Shown one piece after another: positions 44,401 to 53,421 of a stretch of DNA of 64,000 bases. The stretch spans positions 1,089,501-1,153,500 of the forward strand of contig NZ_CP046524.1 in the NCBI RefSeq assembly GCF_021497945.1. Reading direction: 5' to 3'. Source of the stretch: Streptococcus oralis. GTDB taxonomy: Bacteria; Bacillota; Bacilli; Lactobacillales; Streptococcaceae. Under the pieces are notes generated by a model, which saw only the letters and a program-made list of their open reading frames with translations, was not told where the DNA came from and did not search any database. Position numbers and translations under genes: made by a program. Every line of letters starts with the position of its first letter. Positions within the stretch are counted from its first letter, which is position 1.

Positions 44401-44545
44401 AGTGATAGGCTCCATAAAGATTATCCACATCCATGATAGCAAGGTGAGAATAGCCATAATCTTTAGCTGTATGTACATATTTTTCAATAGAAACCACACT
44501 TTCCATAAAACTATAAACAGTCTTGGTGTCGAGCTGTGCAATCAT
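41444..44545 (-). CDS. dnaE: DNA polymerase III alpha subunit, DnaE type
   Basis: Replicative polymerase that in Gram-positives extends primers on the lagging strand before handing over to PolC. The 1033 residues show an N-terminal PHP domain (starting IAQLDTKTVYSFMESV; several metal ligands look altered), the polymerase core with GMGRGSAVGS and the catalytic PDIDIDIPD near residue 340, KMDFLGLRNLT, a helix-hairpin-helix region (about 740-790) and a C-terminal OB fold (about 930-1010). GGAGGAG precedes the ATG. It is divergent from pepX and just upstream of pfkA-pyk. Confidence 0.97.
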   Translation of the reverse strand: MIAQLDTKTVYSFMESVVSIEKYVHTAKDYGYSHLAIMDVDNLYGAYHFLEVTRKYGIQSLIGLEMTLSIDEKAISFRFLALSTKGYQELMKLSTLKMTGRKNWSDFTSHLEDVAVIVPYFDGIDQLDLGHDYFIGVSPNTPQEVFARPIIPLYQVNSFEKEDMQVLQILSAIKDNVSLREVDVHSQQGIFLPASEIEARFKNRFPQAFANLQGLIENVSYQLDPSLKLPRFNPERPAVEELRERAEQGLSDKGLTSAIYRERLNEELAVIHDMGFDDYFLVVWDLLRFGRSQGYYMGMGRGSAVGSLVAYSLDITGIDPVEKNLIFERFLNRERYTMPDIDIDIPDLYRPEFIRYVRDRYGSQHVAQIVTYSTFGAKQAIRDVFKRYGVPEYELTNITKKISFRDTLTTAYEKNLQFRQVINSKIEYQKAFEIARKIEGYPRQTSIHAAGVVMSDQDLTDYIPLKYGEDMLITQYDAHAVEANGLLKMDFLGLRNLTFVQKMQKLLAESEGIHLKIEEIDLEDKETLALFASGNTKGIFQFEQPGAIRLLKRVQPQVFEEVVATTSLNRPGASDYIDNFVARKHGKEKVTVLDPALEDILSTTYGIMLYQEQVMQVAQRFGGFSLGKADILRRAMGKKNAKEMHLMKEDFITGAMKLGHTEEKANQVFAVMEKFAGYGFNRSHAYAYSALAFQLAYFKTHYPAIFFQVMLNYSSSDYIVDALQIGFEVAPLAINSIPYHDKIAQKKIYLGLKAIKGLPRDLSYWIIENRPFSSIEDFVTRLPKNYKKLSLLTPLFELGLFDEFDKNRQKILVNLPNLFVFVEELGGLFADASYSWTETDDFTEAEKFYKEQELIGVGISAHPLQTLAKQALYPTTPITNLTEGAQATLLVEVQKIKVIRTKKGESMAFLQVHDSKSRLDVTVFSDQYRKFASILSEGKFYYINGKVQSRDGRLQMIAQDLKEAVAERFWIQLKNHEYDKEISNILEQYKGPIPVIIRYVEEEKTIVSSRHFVKKDPALQEKLEGIAMKTIYR

Positions 44546-44576
44546 TTCATCTCCTCCTTGCTTTAGATATAGTACT

Positions 44577-44585
44577 ATTATACCA
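44577..44585 (-). promoter_or_regulatory. dnaE promoter, extended -10
   Basis: Minus-strand TGG-TATAAT about 31 nt before the dnaE ATG. Confidence 0.6.
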
Positions 44586-44672
44586 TTTTAAAAACTAGAA
44601 TGAAAAGGTAGAAGACCATTCCTTTTAAAGTGACTTCATCACAGGTCAACAATATCTTTTTTACCTTATTTT

Positions 44673-44681
44673 TGATATACT
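44673..44681 (+). promoter_or_regulatory. pepX promoter, extended -10
   Basis: TGA-TATACT at 44673-44681, about 30 nt before the ATG. Confidence 0.55.
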
Positions 44682-44711
44682 AAATTTAGAATATTTTCAA
44701 AGGAGAGCGCC

Positions 44712-46985
44712 ATGCGTTTTAATCAATTCAGCTACTTGCCCGTTTCTCATTCGCAAGTTTTACGCGAGTTATCTCAGCTTGGTTTGAAGCTGGTACCAGA
44801 ACAAGCATCAAAAAAACAACTTGAACAATTTGTCCGCTGGAGTTTTTTCACTTATACCAATACCGATTATGCTCTATCCACTTTAGCTGTGGATAAAGAA
44901 ACGGACCTTTTGAGCTTCTTTCAGTCAGATTGTGACCTGACTCCTGAGATTTTTTATACTGTGACTTTTCAACTTCTGGGATTTAGTTATCTGATTGACT
45001 TTGAGGATGCCGAACAATTCTGTAAAGAAACTGGATTTCCTATTGTTTATGGAGACCTCATCGAAAATTTTTATCAATTGCTAAATACGCGAACGAAAAA
45101 AGGAAATACGCTCATCGACCAGCTTGTTAGTGATGGACTCATTTCAGAAGATAATCACTACCACTACTTTAACGGTAAAAGCTTGGCAACCTTCTCTAAT
45201 CATGATGTCATTCGTGAAGTCGTGTATGTCGAGAGTCGTGTGGATACTGATAAAGACGGACTCCCTGATTTAGTCAAAGTCAGCGTTATTCGCCCACGTT
45301 ACGATGGTCAAGTGCCTGCTCTTATGACCGCCAGCCCTTATCACCAAGGGACCAACGATAAAGCCAGTGACAAGGCTCTCTACAAAATGGAAGGAGAGCT
45401 TGAGGTCAAACCTACCCACATTATTGAACTTGAGGAGCCTGAGATTGATTTTGTCGAGCCTCTTGGTCAAGCAGAAGTCGTCTCTGAAGCTGAAGAAAAG
45501 CTATCTCATATCAATAGCTCATATACTCTAAATGACTACTTCCTCCCACGTGGATTTGCCAATCTCTATGTATCGGGTCTTGGAACTAAAGATTCTCAAG
45601 GTCTCATGACCAATGGGGACTACCAGCAGATTGAGGCATATAAAAATGTCATTGATTGGCTCAATGGCCGTTGCCGTGCTTTCACGGATCACACACGCAA
45701 ACGTCAAATCAAGGCTGACTGGTCAAACGGCAAAGTCGCAACAACAGGAATTTCTTATCTAGGCACCATGTCCAATGGTCTTGCGACAACCGGTGTTGAT
45801 GGCTTGGAAGTGATTATCGCAGAAGCAGGTATTTCCTCTTGGTATAACTACTATCGGGAAAATGGCCTAGTGACTAGCCCAGGTGGTTATCCAGGTGAGG
45901 ATTTTGACTCACTTGCTGAATTGACCTACTCCCGTAATCTCCTAGCTGGTGATTATATTCGTGGTAATGGAGCTCATCAGGCAGACTTAGAGAAGGTAAA
46001 AGAAAAACTCGATCGCAAGACTGGTGACTACAATCAGTTTTGGCATGACCGCAACTATCTGCTCAATGCTCATAAGGTTCAAGCTGAGGTCGTCTTTACA
46101 CATGGTTCTCAAGATTGGAACGTCAAACCTCTTCATGTTTACCAGATGTTTCATGCTCTTCCAACTCATATCAATAAGCACCTCTTTTTCCATCATGGGG
46201 CTCATGTTTATATGAATAACTGGCAGTCAATCGACTTCCGTGAGTCCATGAATGCCCTCTTAAGCAAGAAATTGTTAGGACTTGACTCAAGCTATCAACT
46301 TCCTACTGTCATCTGGCAAGACAATACTGTACCTCAGACGTGGCAGACTCTTGATGACTTTGGCAAACAGGATAAACTTCATACATTCTCTCTTGGAACT
46401 GAGGAAAAAGTGATTCAAAACCAGTACGATCAAAATGATTTTGACCGTTATGGCAAGACTTACCAGACCTTCAACACTGAGCTTTACCAAGGAAAAGCCA
46501 ATCAAATCACCATTGACCTTCCAGTGACCAATGACATCCACTTAAATGGGCGAGTGGTGCTGAAACTTCATGTCAAATCAAGCACAAACAAGGGCTTATT
46601 ATCTGCTCAACTGCTAGAACTTGGACAAAAGAAATATCTACAACCTTATCCAGCTGTTTTAAGTGCTAGAACCATTGACAACGGTCGCTACCACATGCTT
46701 GAAAATCTCTGTGAACTACCATTCAACTCAAGTGCCCAACGTGTCATCACCAAAGGCTACCTTAATTTACAAAATAGAAATGACTTACTATTAGTAGAGG
46801 ATATTACTACAGATGAATGGATGGATGTGCAATTAGAACTGCAACCAACTATTTACAAGTTAAAAGAAGGAGATACTCTCCGTTTAGTCCTCTATACAAC
46901 AGACTTTGAGATCACAATTCGAGATAATACAGACTACCACTTAACAGTCGATCTCACACAATCCTCCATCACCATCCCCTCATAA
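44712..46985 (+). CDS. pepX: Xaa-Pro dipeptidyl-peptidase
   Basis: Cytoplasmic serine peptidase that releases X-Pro dipeptides from peptides, important for using proline-rich proteins. The 757-residue protein matches the streptococcal and lactococcal enzymes. The nucleophile is Ser348 in [11 protein letters not shown], in an alpha/beta hydrolase domain. An N-terminal helical domain (1-150) and a C-terminal beta-sandwich (about 550-757) are also present. The histidine is likely in the [11 protein letters not shown] segment. GGAGAG precedes the ATG. argR follows after 16 nt, so expression may be linked to arginine or peptide supply. Confidence 0.97.
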   Translation: MRFNQFSYLPVSHSQVLRELSQLGLKLVPEQASKKQLEQFVRWSFFTYTNTDYALSTLAVDKETDLLSFFQSDCDLTPEIFYTVTFQLLGFSYLIDFEDAEQFCKETGFPIVYGDLIENFYQLLNTRTKKGNTLIDQLVSDGLISEDNHYHYFNGKSLATFSNHDVIREVVYVESRVDTDKDGLPDLVKVSVIRPRYDGQVPALMTASPYHQGTNDKASDKALYKMEGELEVKPTHIIELEEPEIDFVEPLGQAEVVSEAEEKLSHINSSYTLNDYFLPRGFANLYVSGLGTKDSQGLMTNGDYQQIEAYKNVIDWLNGRCRAFTDHTRKRQIKADWSNGKVATTGISYLGTMSNGLATTGVDGLEVIIAEAGISSWYNYYRENGLVTSPGGYPGEDFDSLAELTYSRNLLAGDYIRGNGAHQADLEKVKEKLDRKTGDYNQFWHDRNYLLNAHKVQAEVVFTHGSQDWNVKPLHVYQMFHALPTHINKHLFFHHGAHVYMNNWQSIDFRESMNALLSKKLLGLDSSYQLPTVIWQDNTVPQTWQTLDDFGKQDKLHTFSLGTEEKVIQNQYDQNDFDRYGKTYQTFNTELYQGKANQITIDLPVTNDIHLNGRVVLKLHVKSSTNKGLLSAQLLELGQKKYLQPYPAVLSARTIDNGRYHMLENLCELPFNSSAQRVITKGYLNLQNRNDLLLVEDITTDEWMDVQLELQPTIYKLKEGDTLRLVLYTTDFEITIRDNTDYHLTVDLTQSSITIPS

Positions 46986-47001
46986 AAGGAGACAGCCTCA
47001 T

Positions 47002-47472
47002 ATGAATAAATCTGAACATAGACACCAACTCATCCGCGCGCTTGTAGCCAAAAATAAGATTCATACACAGGCAGAGTTGCAAGCTTTACTAGCTGAAAAC
47101 GACATCCAAGTCACACAGGCCACTCTCTCACGCGATATCAAAACCATGAATCTATCAAAGGTTCGCGAAGCAGATCATTCTTACTATGTTTTAAATACTG
47201 GCTCCATCTCCAAATGGGAAAAACGCTTGGAAAACTATATGGAAGATGGACTAGTTATGCTACGTCCTGTCCAGCATCAGGTTGTCCTCAAAACCTTGCC
47301 AGGTCTTGCCCAATCGTTTGGAGCTGTTCTTGATGCTCTCGATTTTAAACAAATCATTGCTACCGTATGTGGTGATGATGTCTGCCTTCTTATCTGTGAA
47401 AACGCTGAAGAGGCACAGACTTGCTTTGAAATTCTTAAAAAATTTGCGCCACCATTTTTCTTCAATGACTAA
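47002..47472 (+). CDS. argR: ArgR family arginine repressor
   Basis: A 156-residue ArgR/AhrC regulator. The N-terminal winged helix (HTQAELQALLAEN, then TQATLSRDIKTMNLSK) binds ARG boxes; the C-terminal domain (about 80-150) forms hexamers and binds arginine. The usual GDDT arginine-contact stretch reads GDDVCLLIC here, a small deviation that could alter ligand response. Streptococci usually have two or three such paralogs that act together. It shares the pepX transcript and has GGAG upstream. Confidence 0.92.
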   Translation: MNKSEHRHQLIRALVAKNKIHTQAELQALLAENDIQVTQATLSRDIKTMNLSKVREADHSYYVLNTGSISKWEKRLENYMEDGLVMLRPVQHQVVLKTLPGLAQSFGAVLDALDFKQIIATVCGDDVCLLICENAEEAQTCFEILKKFAPPFFFND

Positions 47473-47512
47473 AAAATTCCCCGTGATGAATACAATCACG
47501 GGGTTCTCTTTT
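47472..47512. terminator. Bidirectional terminator between argR and obg operon
   Basis: CCCCGTGAT (47479-47487) pairs with ATCACGGGG (47495-47503). T-rich sequence follows on the plus strand and a run of T on the minus strand, so it serves both convergent operons. Confidence 0.85.
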
Positions 47513-47527
47513 ATCAATGTCAATAGG

Positions 47528-47701
47528 CTATTTTTCTTCTTTATCAGCCTTCTCATTGACTTTTTTTTCTCGTGCCAATCTAAGAGCACGTTTAGGGTTG
47601 AGACGATTAAACAATTCTTCTAGTTTCTTTTCATTCCATACATCTGCTGCAGAAACAAAATTTCCATCTGCATCTCGGAATGATATCGGTTTATCTCCCA
47701 T
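47528..47701 (-). CDS. Small conserved-type protein downstream of obg
   Basis: A 57-residue ORF that starts 9 nt after the obg stop with AGGAG six bases before the ATG. It begins MGDKPISFRDADGNFVSAAD and continues with DVWNEKKLEELFNRLNPKRA; the C-terminal third is strongly basic and acidic (Lys/Glu-rich). No membrane segment. The good ribosome site and operon position argue that it is expressed. I do not recognise a function; a ribosome- or Obg-related role would be a guess. Confidence 0.75.
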   Translation of the reverse strand: MGDKPISFRDADGNFVSAADVWNEKKLEELFNRLNPKRALRLAREKKVNEKADKEEK

Positions 47702-47710
47702 ATCAATCTC

Positions 47711-49021
47711 CTAGTCTACAAATTCAAACTCAAATTTACCGATTCGGACTAAATCGCCATCCTTGGCACCACGCGCACGAAGGGCTTCGTCAACCCCCAT
47801 ACCACGTAACTGACGAGCAAACTTCATGACAGACTCATCACGATCAAAGTTGGTCATGTTAAAGAGTTTCATGAGTTTTTCACCAGAAAGTACCCATGTC
47901 GCATCATCATCACGACTAATCTCAAAGGCTTTTTCTTCCTCGTCAAAGCCATAGTAAGCCTCTTCTTCCATATCGGATTCATCATAAATCGGGAATTCTG
48001 GAGTCTTGTCTAACAATTCGGCTGTCGCGTCCAAAAGTGTAGCCAACCCTTGCTTGGTCAGACCAGAAATTGGGAAGATGGCTGGAAGTTCCTCGAACTC
48101 GTCGTAGTTTGCTGCCAATTTTTCCTTGAAGATTGCAAAATTTTCCTGACTTTCAGGCATATCCATCTTGTTAGCTACAATGATCTGCGGACGTTCCATG
48201 AGACGAAGGTTATAGGATTCCAATTCTTTATTGATAGCAAGGTAATCCTCATAAGGATCACGTCCTTCGCTAGCTGACATATCGATGACATGGAGGATAA
48301 CTCGAGTGCGTTCGATGTGACGGAGAAACTGGGTTCCCAAGCCGACACCTTGACTGGCACCTTCAATCAAGCCCGGAAGGTCCGCTACGGCAAAAGATTC
48401 ACCCGAGTGTGTACGAACCATCCCTAGATTAGGGACAATAGTTGTAAAGTGGTAGGCACCAATCTTTGGTTTCGCTGAAGTAATAACACTAAGCAAAGTT
48501 GACTTTCCGACAGATGGGAAACCGACTAAGCCAACATCAGCTAGGATCTTCAATTCCAGTTGCAACTCACGTTCTTGACCTGGTTCTCCATTCTCAGAGA
48601 TTTCAGGTGCAGGATTTTTTGGTGTCGCAAAACGGATGTTTCCTCGACCACCTCGACCACCATGAGCCACGATAAACTCTTGCCCATGCTCAATCAAGTC
48701 TGTAATGACTTTACCTGTTTCTGCATCACGTACAGTCGTTCCTTGTGGTACACGAACACGAAGATCTTCTGCACCACGTCCATGCATCCCTTTGGTCATT
48801 CCTTTTTCACCAGAATCAGCCTTGAAATGACGGTTATAGCGGAAATCCATCAAGGTGCGCAAACCTTCGTCTACAACGAAAACAACGTTACCACCACGTC
48901 CACCATCACCGCCCCAAGGACCACCATTCGGGACATATTTTTCACGGCGAAAGGCAACCATGCCATCGCCACCATTACCAGCCTTGACCTTGATCTTAGC
49001 TGTATCTAAAAACATACTCAT
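47711..49021 (-). CDS. obgE: GTPase Obg (CgtA)
   Basis: Ribosome-associated GTPase involved in 50S assembly and growth control, 436 residues. The glycine-rich N-terminal Obg fold ([20 protein letters not shown]) spans 1-157. The G domain follows with G1 [10 protein letters not shown] near 165, DLPGLIEGA and NKMD. The C-terminal OCT domain (about 350-436) is intact. AGAAG precedes ATG 49021. It follows the small membrane-protein genes in the cpoA operon region. Confidence 0.97.
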   Translation of the reverse strand: MSMFLDTAKIKVKAGNGGDGMVAFRREKYVPNGGPWGGDGGRGGNVVFVVDEGLRTLMDFRYNRHFKADSGEKGMTKGMHGRGAEDLRVRVPQGTTVRDAETGKVITDLIEHGQEFIVAHGGRGGRGNIRFATPKNPAPEISENGEPGQERELQLELKILADVGLVGFPSVGKSTLLSVITSAKPKIGAYHFTTIVPNLGMVRTHSGESFAVADLPGLIEGASQGVGLGTQFLRHIERTRVILHVIDMSASEGRDPYEDYLAINKELESYNLRLMERPQIIVANKMDMPESQENFAIFKEKLAANYDEFEELPAIFPISGLTKQGLATLLDATAELLDKTPEFPIYDESDMEEEAYYGFDEEEKAFEISRDDDATWVLSGEKLMKLFNMTNFDRDESVMKFARQLRGMGVDEALRARGAKDGDLVRIGKFEFEFVD

Positions 49022-49091
49022 ATTTTCTTCTCACTTTAAAAAGGACTGGAAAATCCAGTCATTAGTTATTGTTTCTATCTTAGCAACTTGC

Positions 49092-49226
49092 TTAGAATCT
49101 GCTAAAAGCTCCAAGCGCTGTCGCAAAAATACCAGCAAGGGTTACAAACAACATAATTAGCACGACAAAAAGCGTTACTTTTTCAAACATTGTTTTTTTA
49201 CGTTTTCCATTATCTCCAAAAGCCAT
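49092..49226 (-). CDS. Small membrane protein, DUF4044-like
   Basis: A 44-residue ORF with AGGAG five bases before the ATG. A basic N-terminus (MAFGDNGKRKKTMFEK) is followed by one membrane helix (VTLFVVLIMLFVTLAGIF) and a short tail ending FSRF. Basic-inside topology suggests the N-terminus is cytoplasmic. It resembles the DUF4044 small proteins found near obg in lactic acid bacteria; the family name is from memory and less certain than the ORF itself. The function is unknown. Confidence 0.75.
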   Translation of the reverse strand: MAFGDNGKRKKTMFEKVTLFVVLIMLFVTLAGIFATALGAFSRF

Positions 49227-49269
49227 CTGGACTCCTTTTTATTTCTCTTTGTTCTATTCTGATTCTCTT

Positions 49270-49461
49270 TTAATATTCGCTAGAAACAGGCGCAATTACC
49301 CATAAAATCAAGTAAGCAAGTACCCCTGCCCCATAACAAAAGGCAAGAACGCCCCAAATCACACGGACAATAGTAGGGTCAATATCAAAATAGTGGGCTA
49401 CACCTGCGCAAACGCCTCCAATTTTTTGATCTCTACCACTTCTCATAAATTTTTTTGCCAT
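49270..49461 (-). CDS. PspC domain-containing small membrane protein
   Basis: A 63-residue single PspC domain (phage-shock-protein C type, not the pneumococcal surface protein of the same name). The hallmark is RSGRDQKIGGVCAGVAHYF followed by DIDPTIVRVIW and one hydrophobic helix. Proteins of this type sit in the membrane and can sense envelope stress. It lies 22 nt downstream of a lipid glycosyltransferase gene, consistent with a membrane-related role. Confidence 0.9.
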   Translation of the reverse strand: MAKKFMRSGRDQKIGGVCAGVAHYFDIDPTIVRVIWGVLAFCYGAGVLAYLILWVIAPVSSEY

Positions 49462-49483
49462 ATTTTATTCTCCTGTATTTTTA

Positions 49484-50800
49484 CTAATCTCTCCAGTAAT
49501 CCCGGATGCTAGACAACTGCTTTTTAGAAGCCTTTAATATTCGTTTGGACTCTTTAACTGGAGCTGAAACAGCCTGCTGAGGTAGGTACAAAATAGTTTT
49601 TAAGAATCGCTGTGTCATGGGTTCGTCGCCACGTAGTTCCTGCTCAAATTTATTTGAAATCATCGCATCGAGATAAAACTCATGAACTCGTTTCCCAAAA
49701 TTCTCAGCCGAAATCTCATACAACTTGTCAGCCAACTTCTGCTCATCCATATCTGGAGTGGCGATCAAGGCCTCCAAGATTGCACCTGCAAGATCATGCC
49801 CTCCATAGTAGAGGGTTCCAAACATTTTGTCACTGATCAGATTATCCAGATAAGGATTTCCATGAGCGATGACAGGCGTTCCACTGGCTAGACTCTCTAG
49901 ATAAGTCAAACCTTGGGTCTCACTAGTGGAAGCAGAGATAAAGAAATCTGCAGCCTTATAGTACAAGGCTGTTTCACTTGGAGCAATCATACCAGTAAAA
50001 ATCACATGATCTTGGATCTGCAATTTCACTGCTTGTTCCTTCAGACTGTCCAGATAAGGGCCGTCACCTGCAACAACAAGTTTCACCTTGTCTTCTTCTT
50101 TCACTACCTCAGCAAAGGCATTTAGGACTGCTTGGATATTCTTCTCATAGGAGATACGAGAAAGACTCAGCAACATTTTCTCATCTTCTTTAATCCCAAG
50201 CTTAGATCGAAGGGCTGCTAAATTCTCTTCTTTAATCTCAGGGCGTTCAAATTTAGCTAACTCGATACCAGTAGGGATAACACGCTTTTCAACCTTGACT
50301 TTGTACTTAGATAGAAGGTCCCGCACAATTTCACTAGGACAAATCACTCCATCCACATCGTGAAGGAAGCCCCGTACCAGATATTTTACCATACTTGGCC
50401 GAATCAGCATGCCCTTAGCAATGTAATGCACATAGTCTTCATACTGGGTATGGTAAGTATGAATAACTGGAATTTTCAATTCTCTCGCAATCCAAATCCC
50501 AAGCAAACCTAGTGAAAATTCTGTCTGGGTATGAATGATATCGAGTTGATACTGCTTGGCAATTTCAAGCGCCTTTGTGAAACCTCGGTAGGCAAATCGT
50601 CGATCCTTAAATGCAAAGAAAGGGACACTCGGAATGCGAATAATTTGCCAATCCTCGTAGCGGTTCACGTCTTTATCAGTCGTTGTAAAGATAAAAACTG
50701 CATGCCCTTGCTTCTCAAGCTCAGTTTTCAACGTCCGAATACTAGTCGCGACCCCGGAAACCTGAGGGAAATAGGTATCTGTAAATAAACCAATTCGCAT
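49484..50800 (-). CDS. Glycosyltransferase family 4, probable diacylglycerol glucosyltransferase
   Basis: A 438-residue GT4/GT-B enzyme. The N-terminal acceptor-side domain begins MRIGLFTDTYFPQVSGVATS. The nucleotide-sugar domain includes LSLSRISYEKNIQ, and the E-X7-E motif region is SASTSETQGLTYLESLASGTPVIA. The C-terminal 50 residues are basic and probably amphipathic, fitting peripheral membrane attachment. By its place after cpoA it corresponds to the pneumococcal enzyme that makes monoglucosyl-diacylglycerol, the substrate for CpoA and the lipid anchor for lipoteichoic acid. Confidence 0.88.
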   Translation of the reverse strand: MRIGLFTDTYFPQVSGVATSIRTLKTELEKQGHAVFIFTTTDKDVNRYEDWQIIRIPSVPFFAFKDRRFAYRGFTKALEIAKQYQLDIIHTQTEFSLGLLGIWIARELKIPVIHTYHTQYEDYVHYIAKGMLIRPSMVKYLVRGFLHDVDGVICPSEIVRDLLSKYKVKVEKRVIPTGIELAKFERPEIKEENLAALRSKLGIKEDEKMLLSLSRISYEKNIQAVLNAFAEVVKEEDKVKLVVAGDGPYLDSLKEQAVKLQIQDHVIFTGMIAPSETALYYKAADFFISASTSETQGLTYLESLASGTPVIAHGNPYLDNLISDKMFGTLYYGGHDLAGAILEALIATPDMDEQKLADKLYEISAENFGKRVHEFYLDAMISNKFEQELRGDEPMTQRFLKTILYLPQQAVSAPVKESKRILKASKKQLSSIRDYWRD

Positions 50801-50808
50801 AAATTACC

Positions 50809-51852
50809 TCACTTTTTGCCCAAAGCAGCCTGTTCTCGATAAAATTTTAACCAGATTTCCAACAAATGCTCCTCAGAGTACTCTTTGGAGATCTCGCGAG
50901 CTTTTTCTTTCAAGTCCTTTAAGGCTTCAGGGTCATTCTTGTATTCTAGGATTGCTTCTCTCATCTCGGAAACATCACTTGTAGCACGATAATTCCCATC
51001 AAGAATAACCTTATATAGTTCCAAGTCCCTCAACATAATAGGAGCCTCGCAACTAGCGGCCTCTAAGATAGTCATAGGGAATAATTCATTGTAACTTGGT
51101 AGCAAGAATAGATCCGACATAGCGTAAAGTTCCCGCATCCGTTCCGGTGACACAATCCCGGGAAAAATAAGATTTTCAGGTGGATTGTCCATAATCTTCT
51201 TATAGCGTTCATAACCATCTGTCATCCCACCAAATGAAAAACCACCTGCCCAGATAAAGGTAATTTCTGGCAATTCCTCAGCAAGACGGATAAAGTCATC
51301 AATCCCTTTACGTTTCTGAACCTGACCCGCACCGATTACGACAAACTGATCTTCCGCGAGATCTATTTCCTTACGGAGTTTTGAAACTTGTTCAGCTGGT
51401 AATGGATGCCATTTTTCTTTGTTTACAAAATTTGGGATGTAAGTCACTTTTTCACGCGGAATACCAGCAGCCACTAAATCCTCGATAAACATGGGATTGA
51501 CCACCACCAGGTGTTCCATTCGGTTGTAAAAGGAAAAAACATAGCGTTTGACAATTCCTTTTAGGAAAAATGGAATCTTCAAACTCCCCTCAAGCGTATC
51601 AGGCAAAAAATGCACATAGCCAATTTTTCTCCCAGAGCGTTTCTTTTGGAAAGTGGATAAATAATAGGGAAAATCAATGGTATGAAAGTGAGTTACATCC
51701 GCTTCTACAGGAAGATTCTCTGTAACAATCAACTGGTCTTTGGCATCACGGTGAAGGAGACTAACCAATTCTCGATAAGCTCCTGACACTCCTTGACCAG
51801 CTACTTTTTCACTTGAACTCAGCATATTAATACGCAATTTTTCGTTTTCCAT
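50809..51852 (-). CDS. cpoA: Glycosyltransferase CpoA (galactosyl-glucosyl-diacylglycerol synthesis)
   Basis: A GT4-family enzyme of about 347 residues that adds galactose to glucosyl-diacylglycerol, making the major membrane glycolipid; mutations in pneumococcal cpoA alter beta-lactam resistance and membrane properties. Visible: GAGQVQKRKGIDDF at the start of the donor domain and LPSYNELFPMTILEAASCEAP, the E-X7-E region. Start choice is difficult: ATG 51852 lies seven bases after TATAAT and would be leaderless; ATG 51861 overlaps the -10; TTG 51828 matches the shorter pneumococcal protein (RINMLSSSE). Confidence 0.9.
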   Translation of the reverse strand: MENEKLRINMLSSSEKVAGQGVSGAYRELVSLLHRDAKDQLIVTENLPVEADVTHFHTIDFPYYLSTFQKKRSGRKIGYVHFLPDTLEGSLKIPFFLKGIVKRYVFSFYNRMEHLVVVNPMFIEDLVAAGIPREKVTYIPNFVNKEKWHPLPAEQVSKLRKEIDLAEDQFVVIGAGQVQKRKGIDDFIRLAEELPEITFIWAGGFSFGGMTDGYERYKKIMDNPPENLIFPGIVSPERMRELYAMSDLFLLPSYNELFPMTILEAASCEAPIMLRDLELYKVILDGNYRATSDVSEMREAILEYKNDPEALKDLKEKAREISKEYSEEHLLEIWLKFYREQAALGKK

Positions 51853-51859
51853 ACCTTTC

Positions 51860-51868
51860 ATTATACCA
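51860..51868 (-). promoter_or_regulatory. cpoA promoter, extended -10 abutting the start codon
   Basis: Minus-strand TGG-TATAAT, then GAAAGGT, then ATG. The expected transcription start is at or next to the ATG. Confidence 0.6.
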
Positions 51869-51888
51869 TTTTATTTCCAGAAAATCAG

Positions 51889-51947
51889 CAAAAGAAAGAA
51901 GAGACCAAAGGAAAAAGGATAAATTTACCCTATTTTCCAATCGTCTC
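51889..51947 (-). terminator. Terminator of the dnaG-rpoD-DUF59 operon
   Basis: Long imperfect hairpin: GAGAC (51901-51905) with GTCTC (51943-51947) and inner AGGAAAAAGGAT with complementary CCTATTTTCC pieces; a T/C-rich tract follows on the minus strand. Confidence 0.55.
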
Positions 51948-51965
51948 TCGCATTTTTCTTAGTCT

Positions 51966-52295
51966 TTATTTAATTCCTAGGGCGATACGCGCGTATCGGC
52001 TCATTTTTTCAACTGTCCAAGCTGGATACCAGACCAATTTGACCTCGGTATTAGTTACCTCAGGCACATCTGTCATCGCATCGTGTATCTGGTCTGTCAA
52101 AAGGTCAGCCAGTGGGCAGCCCATAGTTGTCAAGGTCATATCAATTTCAGTGTGACCTGTTTCACCATCAAATCGAATTTCATAAATCAAACCTAGGTTG
52201 ACAATATCAATCCCCAACTCAGGATCAATTACTTCTTCCAAGGCATTTAAAATACGTGTTTTGATCGTTTCAATTTGCTCTTCTGTATAAGCCAT
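51966..52295 (-). CDS. Metal-sulfur cluster assembly factor, DUF59 (SufT/PaaD-like)
   Basis: A 109-residue MIP18/DUF59-type protein. The hallmark segments are VIDPELGIDIVNLGLIY near residue 20 and MTLTTMGCPLADLL with the conserved cysteine. Relatives help mature iron-sulfur proteins. ATG 52295 is chosen because GAGG lies six bases upstream; the earlier ATGs at 52301 and 52307 crowd the ribosome site. It lies 14 nt downstream of rpoD and is co-transcribed with it. Confidence 0.9.
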   Translation of the reverse strand: MAYTEEQIETIKTRILNALEEVIDPELGIDIVNLGLIYEIRFDGETGHTEIDMTLTTMGCPLADLLTDQIHDAMTDVPEVTNTEVKLVWYPAWTVEKMSRYARIALGIK

Positions 52296-52309
52296 GTTCA
52301 TCCTCACTC

Positions 52310-53419
52310 TTAGTCTTCAATAAAATCACGAAGGGGTTTGCTGCGACTTGGTTGGCGCAATTTTCTCAAAGCCTTAGCCTCAATCTGACGGATACGCTCA
52401 CGAGTCACGTTAAAGACTTTACCAACATCTTCAAGAGTACGCATTTTCCCATCATCTAGCCCGAAGCGCAAGCGCAAGACGTTTTCTTCACGGTCTGTGA
52501 GAGTATCCAAAACCTCATCCAACTGCTCACGCAAAACGATACGAGTTGTGTAGTCTACTGGATTTTCAATCACTTCGTCTTCGATAAAGTCCCCAAGATG
52601 GCTATCGTCCTCTTCACCAATCGGTGTTTCAAGTGATACTGGTTCTTGAGCGATTTTTAGGATTTCACGGACCTTGTCAGGTGTCATATCCATACGCTCA
52701 GCGATTTGTTCAGGAGTCGGATCTTGCCCCAATTCTTGAAGGAGATTACGTTGTTCACGGACAAGCTTGTTAATGGTTTCTACCATGTGGACAGGGATAC
52801 GAATAGTACGGGCCTGGTCAGCGATGGCACGGGTAATCGCCTGACGAATCCACCAAGTTGCGTAAGTTGAAAACTTGAATCCTTTTGAATAGTCAAACTT
52901 GTCAACGGCCTTCATCAAACCCATGTTTCCTTCTTGAATCAAGTCAAGAAACTGCATGCCACGCCCTACGTAGCGCTTAGCAATAGAAACCACCAAACGA
53001 AGGTTGGCTTCCGCAAGACGTTGTTTGGCTTCAATATCACCAGCCTCAACAGCTAGGGCCAATTCCTTTTCTTCTTCGTTGGTCAAGAGAGGAACAACCC
53101 CGATTTCCTTCAAATACATACGGACTGGGTCATTAACCTTGGCAGAAGTTGAGCCAATCAAGTCCTCATCACTGAGTTCTGGCTCTTCTTCTGTACTAAG
53201 GACACGTGCACTTGGATTCCCTTCGTTATCCGTGATAGAAATGCCAGCATCCTGAATCCGTTGCAAAAGGTCTTCAATGCCGTCTGCATCTAAAGTAAAA
53301 GGAATAACCAGACTTGAGTTGATTTCATCGTCTGTTGCTGTTCCTGTTTTTTTGTGGTTACGGATAAAGTCTGCTACTTGCACATCAAATGTGGTTACTT
53401 CTTTTTGTTTTGTTGCCAT
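52310..53419 (-). CDS. rpoD: RNA polymerase primary sigma factor
   Basis: The housekeeping sigma-70 (SigA), 369 residues. Region 1.2 to 2 includes [26 protein letters not shown] and the -10-reading [15 protein letters not shown]; region 4 near the end carries the helix-turn-helix ([20 protein letters not shown]) that reads the -35. The 1.1 region is short and acidic, as in other Gram-positives. It follows dnaG by 2 nt. Quoted motifs are parts of longer conserved blocks. Confidence 0.98.
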   Translation of the reverse strand: MATKQKEVTTFDVQVADFIRNHKKTGTATDDEINSSLVIPFTLDADGIEDLLQRIQDAGISITDNEGNPSARVLSTEEEPELSDEDLIGSTSAKVNDPVRMYLKEIGVVPLLTNEEEKELALAVEAGDIEAKQRLAEANLRLVVSIAKRYVGRGMQFLDLIQEGNMGLMKAVDKFDYSKGFKFSTYATWWIRQAITRAIADQARTIRIPVHMVETINKLVREQRNLLQELGQDPTPEQIAERMDMTPDKVREILKIAQEPVSLETPIGEEDDSHLGDFIEDEVIENPVDYTTRIVLREQLDEVLDTLTDREENVLRLRFGLDDGKMRTLEDVGKVFNVTRERIRQIEAKALRKLRQPSRSKPLRDFIED

Positions 53420-53421
53420 TA

